From the NCBI GenBank assembly GCA_026545225.1, contig CM048845.1, forward strand, positions 83,541,033 through 83,605,032: a stretch of DNA of 64,000 bases. The letters run 5' to 3'. Source of the DNA: Cornus controversa. Taxonomy: Eukaryota > Streptophyta > Magnoliopsida > Cornales > Cornaceae. The notes below the pieces were generated by a model that was not told where the DNA came from, did no database searches, and was given only the letters and a program-made list of their open reading frames with translations. This document shows, piece by piece, positions 48,360 to 62,200 of the stretch. A program made the position numbers and the translations under genes. Within the stretch, counting starts at the first letter, position 1, and each line of letters starts with the position of its first letter.

Positions 48360-48930
48360 GGATTAAATTCATAAAATCCCCACTATTATCAAAATTTTTC
48401 ATAAAATCTCCTGAATTTTCAAAAATCCTTATTTACTATTAATTTCTCTTATATAAGGACAAAATTAAACGATTCCGTCAATTTGATAACAAAATTATCA
48501 AAATATCCTTCTTTTATTTAATAAAATAAATTTATAAAAAAAAAGTTATTTGTAACTGACGGATATATCCTTTACGAAGGGGCAATTTAAGAAAATTAGA
48601 AAGTAGAGGGGGGTTTCTTGATTGGGTTAAAATCATAAAACCCCCCTCTACTATAAAAAAATTCTCATAAAATCCCCCTTTACTATAAAAAATTCTCATA
48701 AAACCTCCCTTACTATGAGGGTATTTTAGTCCTTTTAATTTCAACAGATATGTCAAGGGTAATTTAGTCATTTACACACCACTTAACAGCTCATGTGAGA
48801 TGCACGTGCGGCTTCTCCGTTAATTTCAACGATAAACTAACAGGAGGGGACAAACTGATTGATTTTTTAGTATACGGGGTTTTATGAAAAATTTTGATAA
48901 AAAGGGAGGGGGGTGTTTATGAATTTAACC
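48360..48930. mobile_element. MULE-like MITE (571 bp)
   Basis: An exact 10-bp target duplication ATATTAGATA (48350-48359 and 48931-48940) flanks inverted ends starting GGATTAAATTCATAAAA and GGTTAAATTCATAAAC. The inverted similarity extends about 55 bp (atcaaaatttttcataaaa). The interior contains two further degenerate copies of the same cataaaacccccct/ctactataaaa motif near 48630-48720. It lies about 150 bp upstream of the SR45a 5' end. Confidence 0.88.
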
Positions 48931-48940
48931 ATATTAGATA

Positions 48941-49140
48941 CGAATCGAATATTAATATTTTTTAAATATTTGTGAACAGGTTATTTATAATTTTAAAATA
49001 TATATTTTTTTATTTTTAGCATGTATCTGATGCTTCAACTATATATCTAATACTTCTCGAATACTTCAAAACATATTTCTAACAATAATATCATAGTATA
49101 ATTGTTAAAAAAAAGTTTACATTTATTTAAAAATGAAATG

Positions 49141-49174
<34 letters not shown>

Positions 49175-49703
49175 AATTTAGTACAAAAATTATCTATACA
49201 AATTATGCAATATGATTCTTAACTATTAGTTTGTTTGTTAATCGTAATATTTTATAAAGAAATGTTTGGCATCTAAATTGCAGTGGCAAATTACCCTCAC
49301 CTTAGACAGTTAGAGGTTTGCAGTGACAAATTAGCCTCGCCTCGGACAGTTACAGGTTTGGCTTGTGTAGCGCTCGCAAATTATTTTGCTTATTAACATG
49401 ATTTGGGATACGAATATCAGAGTGTTTGTCATCTCGACGACGGTGGCAACTCACCCGCTACGAGCGGTATGTGGAATGGTGGCTAATTAACTTTGAAACG
49501 TGTTTGACATCCGAACAATGGTAGCAGTTTATCTTACTTTAGAACATGTTTGACATCTAATGGCACAATAAGGTGACGTCATGTTCATGCTGTACCGTGT
49601 TTACTTACGGACAATTACGGTTTTACGTGAATAGTAGATGAGAGCGGTCATATTTAAGATGTTTTAATGGTACGCATTTTATACTTTCTAAACGTACAAT
49701 GGC
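48941..49703. other. intergenic DNA upstream of SR45a
   Basis: AT-rich, with (TA)n at 49146-49172. Near 49280-49350 a short phrase (gcagtggcaaattaccctc / gcagtgacaaattagcctc) is repeated in tandem. No gene seen. Confidence 0.5.
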
Positions 49704-49711
49704 ATCTCATC

Positions 49712-50218
49712 TAGGGGTGCACAAAGAACCGTTGTAACCGGAACCGAAACTGAAGGGAACGATACCTGAACTGTACCGAACCGTTGGCTACGATTTAGGT
49801 TCCGGTTTCTAAAATTAGGAACCGTTACCAACGGTTCTGGTTCCAGTTCCAGGGCCAGTGGAACCGTATCGAATCGAAATTGTTCTATATTAAATATATA
49901 ATAATTATATATATATATACATATAATTATACTATAATAATTATATATATATATATAGGGTGTCATTTTTAGATTGTAGGTCTCACATTTATTCAATGAA
50001 TAGGGTATTTTTGTATTTTCAAGCTTCATTGAAAAAAAAGAAAAAAAAAAAGGAACCGCGGTTCGAAATCGGAATCGAACCAAGAACCGCGGTTCGATTT
50101 TTCACGATTCCAACCCTTAACGGTTATGATTCTGATTCCAAAAATTAGGAACCGTTGGTAACGGTTCCGATTTCGATTCCATCAAAAACTGTGAGGAACC
50201 GTAACCTGTGCACCCCTA
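49712..50218. mobile_element. hAT-like MITE with TAGGGGTGCAC ends (507 bp)
   Basis: Terminal inverted repeats are TAGGGGTGCACAAAG at the left and TAGGGGTGCACAGGT as the complement of the right. Flanking 8-mers ATCTCATC and ATCCCACC agree at 6 of 8 positions, consistent with a decayed hAT target duplication. The interior is full of gaaccgt/acggttcc words on both strands around AT arrays. Related fragments lie near 28468 and possibly 31494 and 33855. Confidence 0.7.
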
Positions 50219-50226
50219 ATCCCACC

Positions 50227-51108
50227 CATTAAACTTTTCACCCCCACACTAAGTTTGTTGTTACAAATGAGATGGACTATATATAGACATCTTTAACTAC
50301 TATGCATGATTAAGATTTACTTATCCAATCTACTAATTTATACCAATGGTTAGAATCCTCCATTCTTGTCCTACATTCCATGCTTTCTTGTTATTTCTAT
50401 TTCTTTATACTATTGAAACAAAAATATAAGAGAAGTAAAATGGTATATGTGTAGTCAAATTTTTAATGGCGAACTTTTAAACAAAAAGGCGTCCGTATTT
50501 TTTAATTTTTGTTTTTTTAATGTTAATCTTTTTAATGTTTTTTAAACACAAAAAATGAAAAATAAATAAATTATGGCTGAACATTTGAGAGCACGTATTT
50601 TTTCGTACCATATTTTACTAACTATGACTAAAACACCAAAATCCTAATATCTTATACCCCGTAGTCTTTTGTACTTTTCTTTTTTGGAAAGTTTAAACAA
50701 ACTTACACACACCCATAATATTGCACAAGGCTTGAACACTCAAATTGTCCTTTGTAGAAGAGAGATCATGCCTTCTAGGTTAATTCCCATTAAACTCATT
50801 TCTTTTCTATTGTTTTATAAAAAAAAAGAAGTTATTAAACGGGATTGGGGTGGGGCAAGGTGAAGGAATAGGCCCCCACTCTGAAACAGGAACATGTACC
50901 GGGTACCCGCCAATGATAAATCATCATTTTTTAATATCATGGAAAATAAGAAATCTTTATTGGCCGTAGTAGGTACCCTAGGTATTAAAATTTTGTTCCT
51001 TAAACTGTTCATTGTTATCTTTAATAGAGGATGAGGGATCAAAATCCTCTCCAGTGGTGAGAACCCGTACTGCATTCCAAACCACATCTTTTGTCGTGCA
51101 TCTCAAAG
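50227..51108. other. intergenic DNA, no gene seen
   Basis: AT-rich. No recognised coding homology or repeat ends. Confidence 0.5.
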
Positions 51109-51111
51109 TAA

Positions 51112-51594
51112 GGCCTAGTTTGGTGGAAAGAAATGGAAAGGAAAAAATATGAAAGGTAACATAGAGATATAGTTTTTTATGTTTGGTATAAAATTTTAGA
51201 AGGAAAAAAAAAAAGAAGGGGAATCATGGGACTTGAACAGACAACCTAAAACATGAGGAGCAATTTTTGTTATCCAGTCATTTTTGGGAGGAAAGGAAAA
51301 GAAAGGAAAGAGAAGAAAAAACTAACATTTTTAATTAAACTTTGTTAATACTAATTTTGCCCTTATTTTGATATAAGACAAAATCTATATTTTAACTATA
51401 AAAGGGTATAGTGGTAAATTTATTAAAGTAGTTTTCTTTCATTTCTTTCTTCAAATATGTTAATTATCATATTTTTTCTTTTTCTTTATTAATCAACCAA
51501 ACACGATGAAAATGTTAACACTACCCTTTCATTTCTTTTTTTTTCATAACTAATATTATCCTTCCTTTTCTTTTCTATCATACCAAACATAGCC
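51112..51594. mobile_element. Tourist-like MITE (483 bp)
   Basis: A TAA target duplication (51109-51111 and 51595-51597) flanks inverted ends GGCCTAGTTTGGT and GGCTATGTTTGGT. The interior is rich in aaagaaatggaaagg words on one side and their complements on the other. No coding capacity. Confidence 0.75.
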
Positions 51595-51597
51595 TAA

Positions 51598-53218
51598 GTG
51601 AGAGAGATTATGGGAAAAAGCATAGTTATATAGAAAGGGAGAGAGAAATTTTCTAATAATCTTGAATAGTTTTAGCGATGTTTACATTTTTCGGTGATCG
51701 TCATTGCTCTCTGTGACCATTCTTTCACTGTGTTGGCGTCTTCCTCTGTTTTGGGTGATTATGGTTTTTGTGAATTTTGGTGATGCTTCGATTTTTGAAT
51801 GAAAATTTCTACTCTATTTGTCTCTAAAATTGATTCGAAGTTATATTTAAGAGAGCTTCATTCAAAAAAAGAAGTCATCGTTTTTCGACAAAGAAATTGC
51901 TTCTTTTTTTTTTTTTTTGAATTTTTTTAATTTCGATAGTAATAATTGAAAATCTCATACCGTTAGGGGTTTAAAATTTTTTTTTTTTTTGGTGGTAATT
52001 AGACTGTTGGTCTTGTGCAGAAGGAATTGGTCTAGTGTTAAAATAGGAAGAAAAAAAAAATGGTTTGGTTGTATTCGAAAAATAGATCGGAGGGTTTGCA
52101 ATATAGCCGGTATATTATATTATATCTAAAAAGATTATTTCTAAAAAGATCATTTCTATATATATTATGAACATTCCTTTATATAAAAATTATAGTATGA
52201 TATCATATTTAAAAAGAAATTAATGTTAAAGACTTGTTAAATGTGTTCGGAAGAATAAAATGTTGTGACTGAAATATAAGAAGTATTGGATATGTTTAAA
52301 AATAAAAAAATAAAAATTGTGATATCTTTAGAAAGTATGCAATACGGATACATCCCTTTATAAAAAGTATCATATCTAAAAACAGAGATGAGAAAACTAC
52401 TATATCAAAATAGAAAAATCTCTATCATTGAGAAATGGGGAGAAAAGAGATTGCCAGCCCTGTTATATACACGTCTATTCCTACTTAATATCAGTGAAGT
52501 TAAAATTTGAAAAGCATAGAATGAACAGCTTCCCAGATAGACAGAGCCAACTCAGGACCTGTTGTTTTACAATGACGATACAGAACACATACATTAGCAA
52601 GTCATATAAAAGTGACATCAAAGTTAGAACACTAATTGATGATCATGGATGTAAAAGGAAAAGAAAAAAAAATGAAAACTACTAAAATCGAGTAAATATG
52701 AATTCTAGATTATAATAAGGGCTAATCTTGTGGCCTAACAGCCCAGCTATATACAAAATTTTGTCACCAAGACTACAGGTTTGAAGGGTCTGTCTGGCCA
52801 GACTCAGTTTTCTATGCACAGTGGTTGAAATAAACCGGCTTCAGTATGTATGGTCCAGACAACTTGATCTTGCAGTCCATGCTCAGTAGCCTCAGTAGGA
52901 ATGGAATTGAAATCTTGAGACATATAAGGCAAAAATATAACATATAAATACAAAGCATATGTACATATACAAAATGGCAAGTTGGTGCAACAAAATCTCA
53001 ATTTTATCAAATTAAGTTCAATCACAAAAACTCATTTTTATCAATATAGTTCAATGACAGGGCTGGACGGGTGTTAAATGGACAAGAAGCGGGAAAAACC
53101 AACCAGAATTTGAGTAATCCTAAATATTATACAGAGACGCAAATACCAGCCCCAACCCCAAAGGAAAAATTTAAACAAAAAGAAATTGAGAAATGAAAAG
53201 TGAAGGGAGGGAATACAA
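51598..53218. other. 3' flank of the beta-adaptin gene
   Basis: Poly-T tracts and AT-rich DNA, then the probable 3'UTR of the adaptin gene (roughly 52800-53218). No further gene supported. Confidence 0.5.
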
Positions 53219-56200
53219 TCAACTCTTGAGGAGAGTCTCAATGGCTTCGAAGAAAAGAGGAGCCATTTCAGGGTTTGGAGTTTTAATCGCACACTTGAGC
53301 CCAGGGTTTCCAACAACTGCTGTGAGCTCAATCAAGAAGGGGATTCCTCGAGGGATCTTAGCAGAAACATACAACACGTCCTGATTTGCATTCTTACGCT
53401 TGGCGATGAAGAACATATTTGATGCAGCTAGCTCGTCTAAGGTCGTTTCCACACTATTCAACACAATACCAGGAAAGTCCCTTGAAACCTCATTTGAATC
53501 AGGTAAGGACTTCCATGTCTGCAATTTGAGAGAGATTAAAAAGCATTATAATCCAGTTGCTACAATCAAACTACTTAATGGAACATCTCAGCCTAACTGA
53601 TGGCAGAATACTTTCTCCCAGATAGAGCATGTTTGTGGCAACTCCAGACATAATGAAGCAAATGATAAATTCACACATATCTGATATTTCCTGAGTTGTA
53701 CAATATTTTAAAATATTTTTCCCCAGAATGCACTGTTTCAGAATTTTTCCACCCTGATGATCAATAATAAAAGGGAAAACTGGAGCAGTAATCGTGAGTT
53801 CATCAACTTAGGCACATGATGCCATTGAAAATGTAGATCTAACAAGATATCATTACCTCAAGAAAGGTAGAACGTTCCATTCTACCATCCTCAGCGAAGA
53901 ATGCCAGCAATGAGAATTTATCATTGAAGTACCACACAGGCTGTTGATTATTTTTCACAGCAACCTGCAGAAGTGTGCTCGGAGGACCAGGAGCTATATT
54001 CTGGAACAAAACCATCGGCAGAAGAGTCCTTGCTGATGTCCCAGGTAGCAATTGTGGGACCTGATTAACAATAAGACATCAATTTAGTACTCAACCTTGT
54101 ACAAATCCGTTGCATGATTACTGTAAGTAATACCTACTTGGAGTGGTGCAGCAGCAGCAAGACCAAATGTATTCTTGTTGAACTGAATCATAAACCCATC
54201 AAGGGGAAGCTGTGAGTTGTTCTCAAACAATAAACTATAAAATATTTGACCATCTCTTCGTATCAGCTGTGCACTGATTTGTAAACCTTGACCAGTTGAT
54301 GCCGGTAACAGAATGGGCAAAGGAGGGCTGCAATCAAAGCCAGAAATCTAAGAATGCCACACCGAGTTTTCAGAAAGCAAATCCTAGTGAGTTTTAAAAC
54401 TTAAAACCGTTGACGAGAAAATAGGAAGTTATCATTAGAACTACAGATAATTCCCTGGTATGGAATCCCCACTAAAACAATTCCAATAATTCAACAATGA
54501 ATTTCTAACACGAATTGAAAAAAATTTCAGACCAGATTACTTTGCATCACAACAATCTATTATAAAATAAATACGAATTCCACTATACTCACCCAACAGA
54601 TGCTGCAGGTTGATCTGAAGATACAATAGCATTGTTATCATTGTTGCTATTATCCAGGCCTATAAGATCACCAAGTAAATCTGGCACAGGAGCTGGAGCT
54701 GCAGGTGCAACTGGTGCAGGTGCTGGTTGCCTTGCTGCAGCGAATGGACTTGAAGTAGCAGGTGGTGATGCACCACTATCAGGTGCATGAGAAGGTGTAT
54801 CAGAATATCCAGTTTCACTCCCATCAGGATAGTCATCTTCTTCTGTTCTCTGGGCAGTCTTTACACGGGTCACAAATGCATCCGGGGGTTTGTGATACAC
54901 AGAGGACAAAGTAGCTATATTTGCAAGAAGCTCATCAAGTAGAGAAGGATCGAGTTGGTTTGAATCGTCAGTGATCACGGGCTTCTCAGCTAACACGACA
55001 TCCTTAGCTGCCTGAGAAGGGAAGGGAAAGAAAAAAAGAAAAGGTACATCATGAATTAACAATTGTATATGGCTCTAACATTGCCCCTATAACTGGCTCA
55101 TTGTATAAGGCAACCCTCTGTCCTCACACAAAGTTGGAAGTGGCTTTGTTCACAGAGAACTTTCAAAATGGCACAAGCAGAAGTTGAACTAGGATTCATG
55201 AAGGTAAGAAGGGGCTTAACCAAAGAGAATGAGATGAGGTTTTATTTGCCTTTTGCAAAGGTGGTCCTAGAAGTTGTGCAAGCATGACATATGACAAGGA
55301 CTATGTTATGTTGTGGCCCGAATTTGTGTCGGCCCGGGTTGCGTTGCGACCCGGTTTTTATGACCCGTTTTTCGCTTACAGGTTTTGGACCCTGATTAGG
55401 ACTCTCTTGTAGCCCAGTATATAAGGGCATCTAGGGTTTGGAGTGAGATTAAGAGAGTGAGAAAGCGAGAACTAGGGTTTGGGGTTGAAACTTGTAATGT
55501 CCTGATTTTCGCATAGTGAAATCTTTCGCTGGATCTTCGCTGTGGACGGAGGTACATCACCAAACCACGTAAATTCTTGTGTTCTGTGTGTGGTGCTTGT
55601 TTCGTTTTCTGTTGTGTTTCGTGATTGTGCTTGGTTCGTGGCTGTTTGTCGCGACAAACTCCAAAAGCAACTCTTATGGCATCATAACGGAGTAAGCATT
55701 TCTAATATTAGTGTAACAGTGGCAACCATACAAGGCCATTATAGAACAGGTAGAAAGAGAAAATACAATTAATTTTAGCTTATACAAACCTCAGGATCAG
55801 TTGATAGAAGGCGCCAATATATGTAGGCACGATCACGCAAATCGGGATTGTCAGTTTCCACAGTGGCATTATTCAACACAACCTATAAGAGGATAATATA
55901 TGGTAAGAATCAACTTGAAAACATGCAAATCCAAAAATCTAAGCCAAGTTAACCAATAAACATTGAGAATACAATGATCAAATCAGAGCCAAATGGGGCA
56001 AGCAGTGTTTCAAAAGGCCATTTTTAATTTCAAAGGCAATGGAAGGGAAGGGGGAATGGGGACATCTTTGATTTTTAAAAAATAAAATAAATGAGAATCC
56101 GATAAAAACAATCAAAATCAAAGCACGTGCCTGAATCATCTGTTGTGGGCCTTCAGTTGGCTTCTTAAGAAAAAGTTTGACTGTTGCTGTCAGCAACTGC

Positions 56201-59200
56201 AACTGGACTTGTGCAGGTTCCTCAGGGAAACTCTCCAAAAAGCTTTCAAGGAGCTCATCAGCATTGTCAATTCTTTCCGCATATTCACCAATTATCCAGA
56301 TCATTGATGCCTGTGAAAAGAAAATAATAGAAGTCGTGGAATATGAATTTTGGGAACATAGGCAATCATAAAAGGCCAAAGTCTTGCAATTGTTTCAGAG
56401 TACCTTTGCCTCAGGCTCATCTAAAGTGTCCAAGCTCTCACAAAGTGTAGCAATGATGGACTCATAACTGCAACGAAGATAGAATTAGGAATAGGTTTGG
56501 AAAGACATAAATCACTCCACGACAATGTCATAGCAATAATATGGCCATTAAAAGACCAAAAAAACAGGGGACAAAAAGACTTACGTGTTAGGATATCTCC
56601 TAAAAATGTCTTTGATGACTATAATAGCTTCTTGAACAACATAGTTTACTTTAATCTTGATAAGCTCAAGCAAAACACTAATGCATCGCTCAGCTGCTCT
56701 CTCTAATTTGATGGCACAGCGCCCAATTGCACGGACAGCCTTTCTCACAAAATCTACATCTACTTCAGTAGCATACTCTTTGAACTCCAACAAAACCTGC
56801 AAAAGAGTACACCAAAGGAATATTATAACCAAACCAAATCTGAGTAAGATATGCAAAAGAATAAGATGAACAGTTCATACCAAAATTTGCTTACCTGGTC
56901 GATATTTCGATCTGAAGCAAGCTTTATCATGATCTCTAACTTTTCCATCTTAACATAAATAGGGTCATTGTACTTGCAGAAAAAAACCTAGCAACAGAAA
57001 ATGACTTCTATAGCTACACCCGCATTCCTCAAAATATTAATACAAGAAAAAAAATGAACCTAAAAAAAAAGTTTCTGCAGCTACATCAAGTAAGGCAAAA
57101 TAACACACGTCACCTTTATTTCATGGGCAAGGATTGTTGGGCGTCTTTGTACAATAAGGTTGATGTTCCGCAATGCAACATATTGAATCTCAGGTTCTGC
57201 GGAAAGTAAAGTCACGAGAGGAGGAGCCATTTTCTTGCAAAGATTTCGAACCACATCGGTACTGGTGATGAGTTCCATTTGTTGGAGGATCATCTGCAAG
57301 ACCAAATAAGTCAATAAAGAAAAAAAAATGGAAAAGATATTTAATAATGAATGTTCAACAATAAATGATAAGTGATGAATTACTGAGGGTGTTAGTTAAT
57401 CAAGTTAACAAAAAGAACCGAATGTCACCTTAACAGCTGAAAGCACAACTGCACAATTTGCATGCTGTAGTCTTGGTGTAACTCGCTCCACTATATTTTC
57501 AGCTTCACGAGCATCAGCCGCCTTGTACTTGGAAAGAGCATCCAATATGAAAACTTGACCCCACCTTAACACGTTCATAATTGGCATTCAATTAGCAAAG
57601 CAGAAGTTATTATTGACAAGGTCTTTCAAAATGAACTCATGACCATTATTAATGGATTAAACCAATCATTGTTTTCAAGGATAACATGTAGTTTAGTAAA
57701 ATTTACATTGCATGAATGGTAGTCAACAAAGCTAGGGATCCGCCACAAACCCATTGTGAGCATTGTATCTATTGAATACAGCAGACTATCTAATAATTGA
57801 TATAATCCAGGCAATTTAGACCTCTTCCTTTCCCAAGGTGAGTTCCTTCCTTATTCAATTGTCATCCCTTGAGTAGTTCACCGCAACCTCCAGTTAATGG
57901 CACAGAAATGTTCAAGAGACACATTCCTTCAACTCGAGAACAGAAGGACTAAGAACGGGGAAATTCAAATCAGAGAACAGATCTCACTTAGAACATCATT
58001 CTAGATCTTATTATGAAAAGTTGCCAGTTTGAACCATATTAAAAGAAAATAGCTAAAAGTTGCACAACAATAGCTCCAAGACTACAAAATATCTACATTA
58101 TGCACTTCATACAAATGAGTGACAAAAAAGTTATTTTAGGTAATAACCAACCTGCCCTGTATGAATTTGAAAAAGTCAAATATTCCATTAAGGAAAAAAA
58201 AAAAAACTGAGACAGACATGAAAAATCGCACATCTACCAAAGTACCAAGTGTGATAACAAAAGCTATTTCTAGATTAACAATACACAAACATGTCAGCTG
58301 AAGTAAAACTTAGGGACTGCAAAGACCAACACAAAGCACTTTAACATGGAATATCTACAAACAGTTCAGTAGTGAAAATAAAATAAAATATAATCTCTTT
58401 ACCCAGATTTGCTAATAGAACAACTAATTAAACAAGTAATACTACCCACCCAAAAAATGTCAAACTATAGCAAATATTCTCAAATTACCAAGAAACTAAC
58501 ATATTTTGGAATCATAAACTCACTCTGTGCATTCATTTAGAGCAGTAAGGAGCTTTGTAAGTGTGTTGCTGGTGATCTCAAGAATGGGTCTGCTACTGTT
58601 ATCCTGAATCTCTGCAAGAGCTGCCACAGCATTTGCTACAACCATGGGATTATTATCAGATATCAAATCCTTGAGAGCTTCCAGAAACCCCCTATCCTCA
58701 ACTAGCTCAGCATTTATGTCATAAAGTTTAGCAACACATATAGCTGCTGTCTTACGAACATATGGATCATCATCCTGATAAGAAATTAAATCAAAAGAAA
58801 TGGTGATTGATGAGATCAAAGTTTCACAAGACATTAGTTCTAATATACGGATAACCTGTGCAATTGAAGATAGCACATGTAATTTAAGGGGAAAAAAAAG
58901 ATAGCACATGTAATAGTAATACAATTAATACCAAGAATAACTAGGGAAAAAAATAATAAAAGCAGACCTTGAGACACCTCTGAAGGGGATCGCATAGATA
59001 TTCTGTAATTTTATCAACACGAATGCATCCCATTGTCCGTACAGCCAAAGCACGAATCAAGGGATTTGGATCCTGTGAATCCTGCAAAAAATTGCTCAAA
59101 ATTTAAAACACCATTAGAAGACTCATAGAAGTAAATTCGGTGATGTGAAAAAAATAATAAATCAACATATTTGAAGAAATTTGGCCTTGAAAAGAAAAAC

Positions 59201-62200
59201 ATATTCAAAGAAACACTACAAATAACATAAATTTGTTGCTGAAAACAATAACCAGGCTTTCCTTATTCATGCATATTCCAACCATAAAACCTAAGGAATA
59301 AAAGAAATTCATACAAAAAACGGAGGTGGCCAAGATTACACAACTGCCTGTACAAAAAGAAAAAAAGAAAAAAATGAGTTAAAAAGTAATTTTGATATTA
59401 CAAAATTGTTCAAAATTTAGCTAAGCCCCTGGGATGCACCATTATAAGAATCTGACCCATTTATCACCACTCGAATTCCAAAAATGGATCTTCCATATGT
59501 TTTTTCGTACAGAGGAATTTGGTCCATAAAAAAGGCCATAATGGTCACAAATCACAATGTGGCAAACTTATGAGCATGTGAGGTGCACATTAATATTTTC
59601 CATCCATTTTCTAGAACTTTGTATGTTTCTACAAAAGTGTAGGGAGTTATTTGCCAAGTTGATAATCAATTAGCGTTATTTGCAAATGCAAGAAAGTTCA
59701 AGAGGCTTTTTTTTTTTGCATTTTGCCCTGATAGTAATAATAATTCCGATCCGTAGTATAAGACATAATTAGAATTCACTTGTCTTATCTTCCACTATTC
59801 TTTATTGGTTTCCACTCCCTCATCCAAGCTCTTAATCACATCAATATATCTAATTGGTTCTTATTTCTTTTGCAAAATTACTCATGTTATATCCCTATTG
59901 ATCCTCTCTTCCTATCATCAGTTGTTTAATTTTTTTTTCATTATTCGCCTAAATTGAAAAATAACTTTCTAGGTGGATTTCCTTGACACAAACCAAATTA
60001 AGTTTCGATAACGTTGTCTCAGGTCTTAATCTTTGCTAAATCACACTCTTAAGATTTTATTTTATGACTCAAATGTCTAAAACCACAAAAGTTGCAGCTA
60101 TATTAAATAAAAACTTCATGCTTATAAATAGCTACTAGAGTGCTTCTTGCTCTGTTTATCAACTACATTCTTAGAATGTAAAATCTTGTAAAACAAATTA
60201 ATCAACCAAACTACTGAATCATCATCACCCAAAAGTTTTAAAATTCTTCGATAAAAATTCCACCATGCCCTTTATGGGCTTACTGTTTTCATCCTTTCTA
60301 TATCTCTTTTAACTCAAATATAATGATTCTTTTGGGGGGAAAAGGAACAAAAAGAAAAAGACAAAATAAAAATCTGTAATTTCTACCATCACCAGAGCAA
60401 CTAAATTCTCTTAACTTCTCTACATAATTCTCATTTTGTTATCTACAAAAATATTTCTTTTATTGTTGATTAATCCCATCTTTTTTATCACCGTTTGGCA
60501 ATTTCTAATCCCATCCCCATTAATTAAAACTCAACATGATTATTTTTTGATTATATAATTAACACACCAAAATTGGGAAGTAAAATTAACGTGGTGTACA
60601 CAGAGCAAAAAAATTATGCTCACTACAGAAAGCTTGAAAAACCAACAATAAATGTCTCAAGCCTCTAATGCATGACTAAAACAACAAATTAAAAACTCAC
60701 ACTAATCATGTAGAGATTAAGACATTGCAGAACATAAAGCTACCACAGTTTGGGGTGGAGGTCCTCTAACCCCACAACAGGAATATAGGTTACCAACAGA
60801 TTATATCCATTTCACATAAATTGACCAGTATGGTTTTCTTTACCTTTTTTAAAAATGGAAATTTATATAATAAGACCAACATAATCTTTCCCTAGGAAAC
60901 AATGCTTATTCATTATTTAGGAGGTTTCTCCAAGTACATAGGTAGAAATATTACACGGTAAGAAATTGTCTTTTTAGAGCAACTGTTAGGTGAGAATTTA
61001 AGAAGCAGTTTTTTGGTCAGTCTATGAAATGAATAGTGATATACAAAGAAGTTAACTCCAACATACATTCAACAGAAAAAGTCAGTGACAAAACCATCTA
61101 TATTAGTATCAATTTTCTAAAAGACTTTAACATTATTAAAATGCAAGAGAACAAAATTATTCTATATCATGGTTCTAACCTTCACAAACGTATTTACTGC
61201 AAGTATAGCTAGGTCAGGTTGGCTTTTAGCATAATTTATGAGATATAGATAAACAAGCTTTTTGAGCTCCAAATTTTCTGTTTGCATGCAGTTAACAACA
61301 TCCGTGAACAGTGATGAAACATCCTTGCCGACAGTCATTGCAGCAATGACCTTTTTTACAGCATCTTTTCTCTTATCCTGCATGACACAGAAAAGAAAAA
61401 CAGGTATTGCATAGTTACTCAGAAAGTATACAGAAAAGGTTATCATGATTTAAATTAATAACATGAAGATGCTCAATTTAACATATTATGCAGTCAAGAA
61501 CATTAATTTAAATGGATTTGCATTCACTTGCCTGTGAATTTTTTTTATCATACCTCACAAATCAGTTGTAATGATCAAACAAACAATTGAATACAGTCAT
61601 CACCAAATAACTATAAGCAAATACAGCTATCATTATAATTGCTAAAAGTGAAATAAGGTTTTTCTTTTTTCTTTTTATATTTGTAGGAAAAAAGAGAAAT
61701 GAATTTTACAGCATGGTGACAAGTTGTAAAGGGAAGTTATTTGTGTTCCTTGTGAAGGGAAGTCATTTGTGTCACTCTAAATCGCATCATAAATCTGCAT
61801 AAAATTTATCATTTTTTAATCACAAGGGACGTACATACAGGGATGGAGCCAGTGTAGGCTAAGAGGGGCAGGTGCCCCCCTGGCCCAACTCCGCCCAATA
61901 TATATATACTTTTTTTTTATGTACATTTGTGAAAAATTTTCCAAAACGCCTCCCTAAAATTTTCAACTTCTAAAAGATCTCTTAATTTCTTTCTTTTCTC
62001 TTTTACTCTTCAAATTCCTTTGATTCTCTTAAAAAAAATATTACATTCCCCTTCTTCAATCAAACCCTAACTTTTTTTCCTTCAAAGTCTCTCATTTTTC
62101 TTGTCTTTTCCTTCTTCTTTTTTTTCCTCCTCTTAAAATCCTCTTTTTGCACTCATGCATGATGTATGTACTGTAACATTTTTTTCTCTTCTTATTCTTT

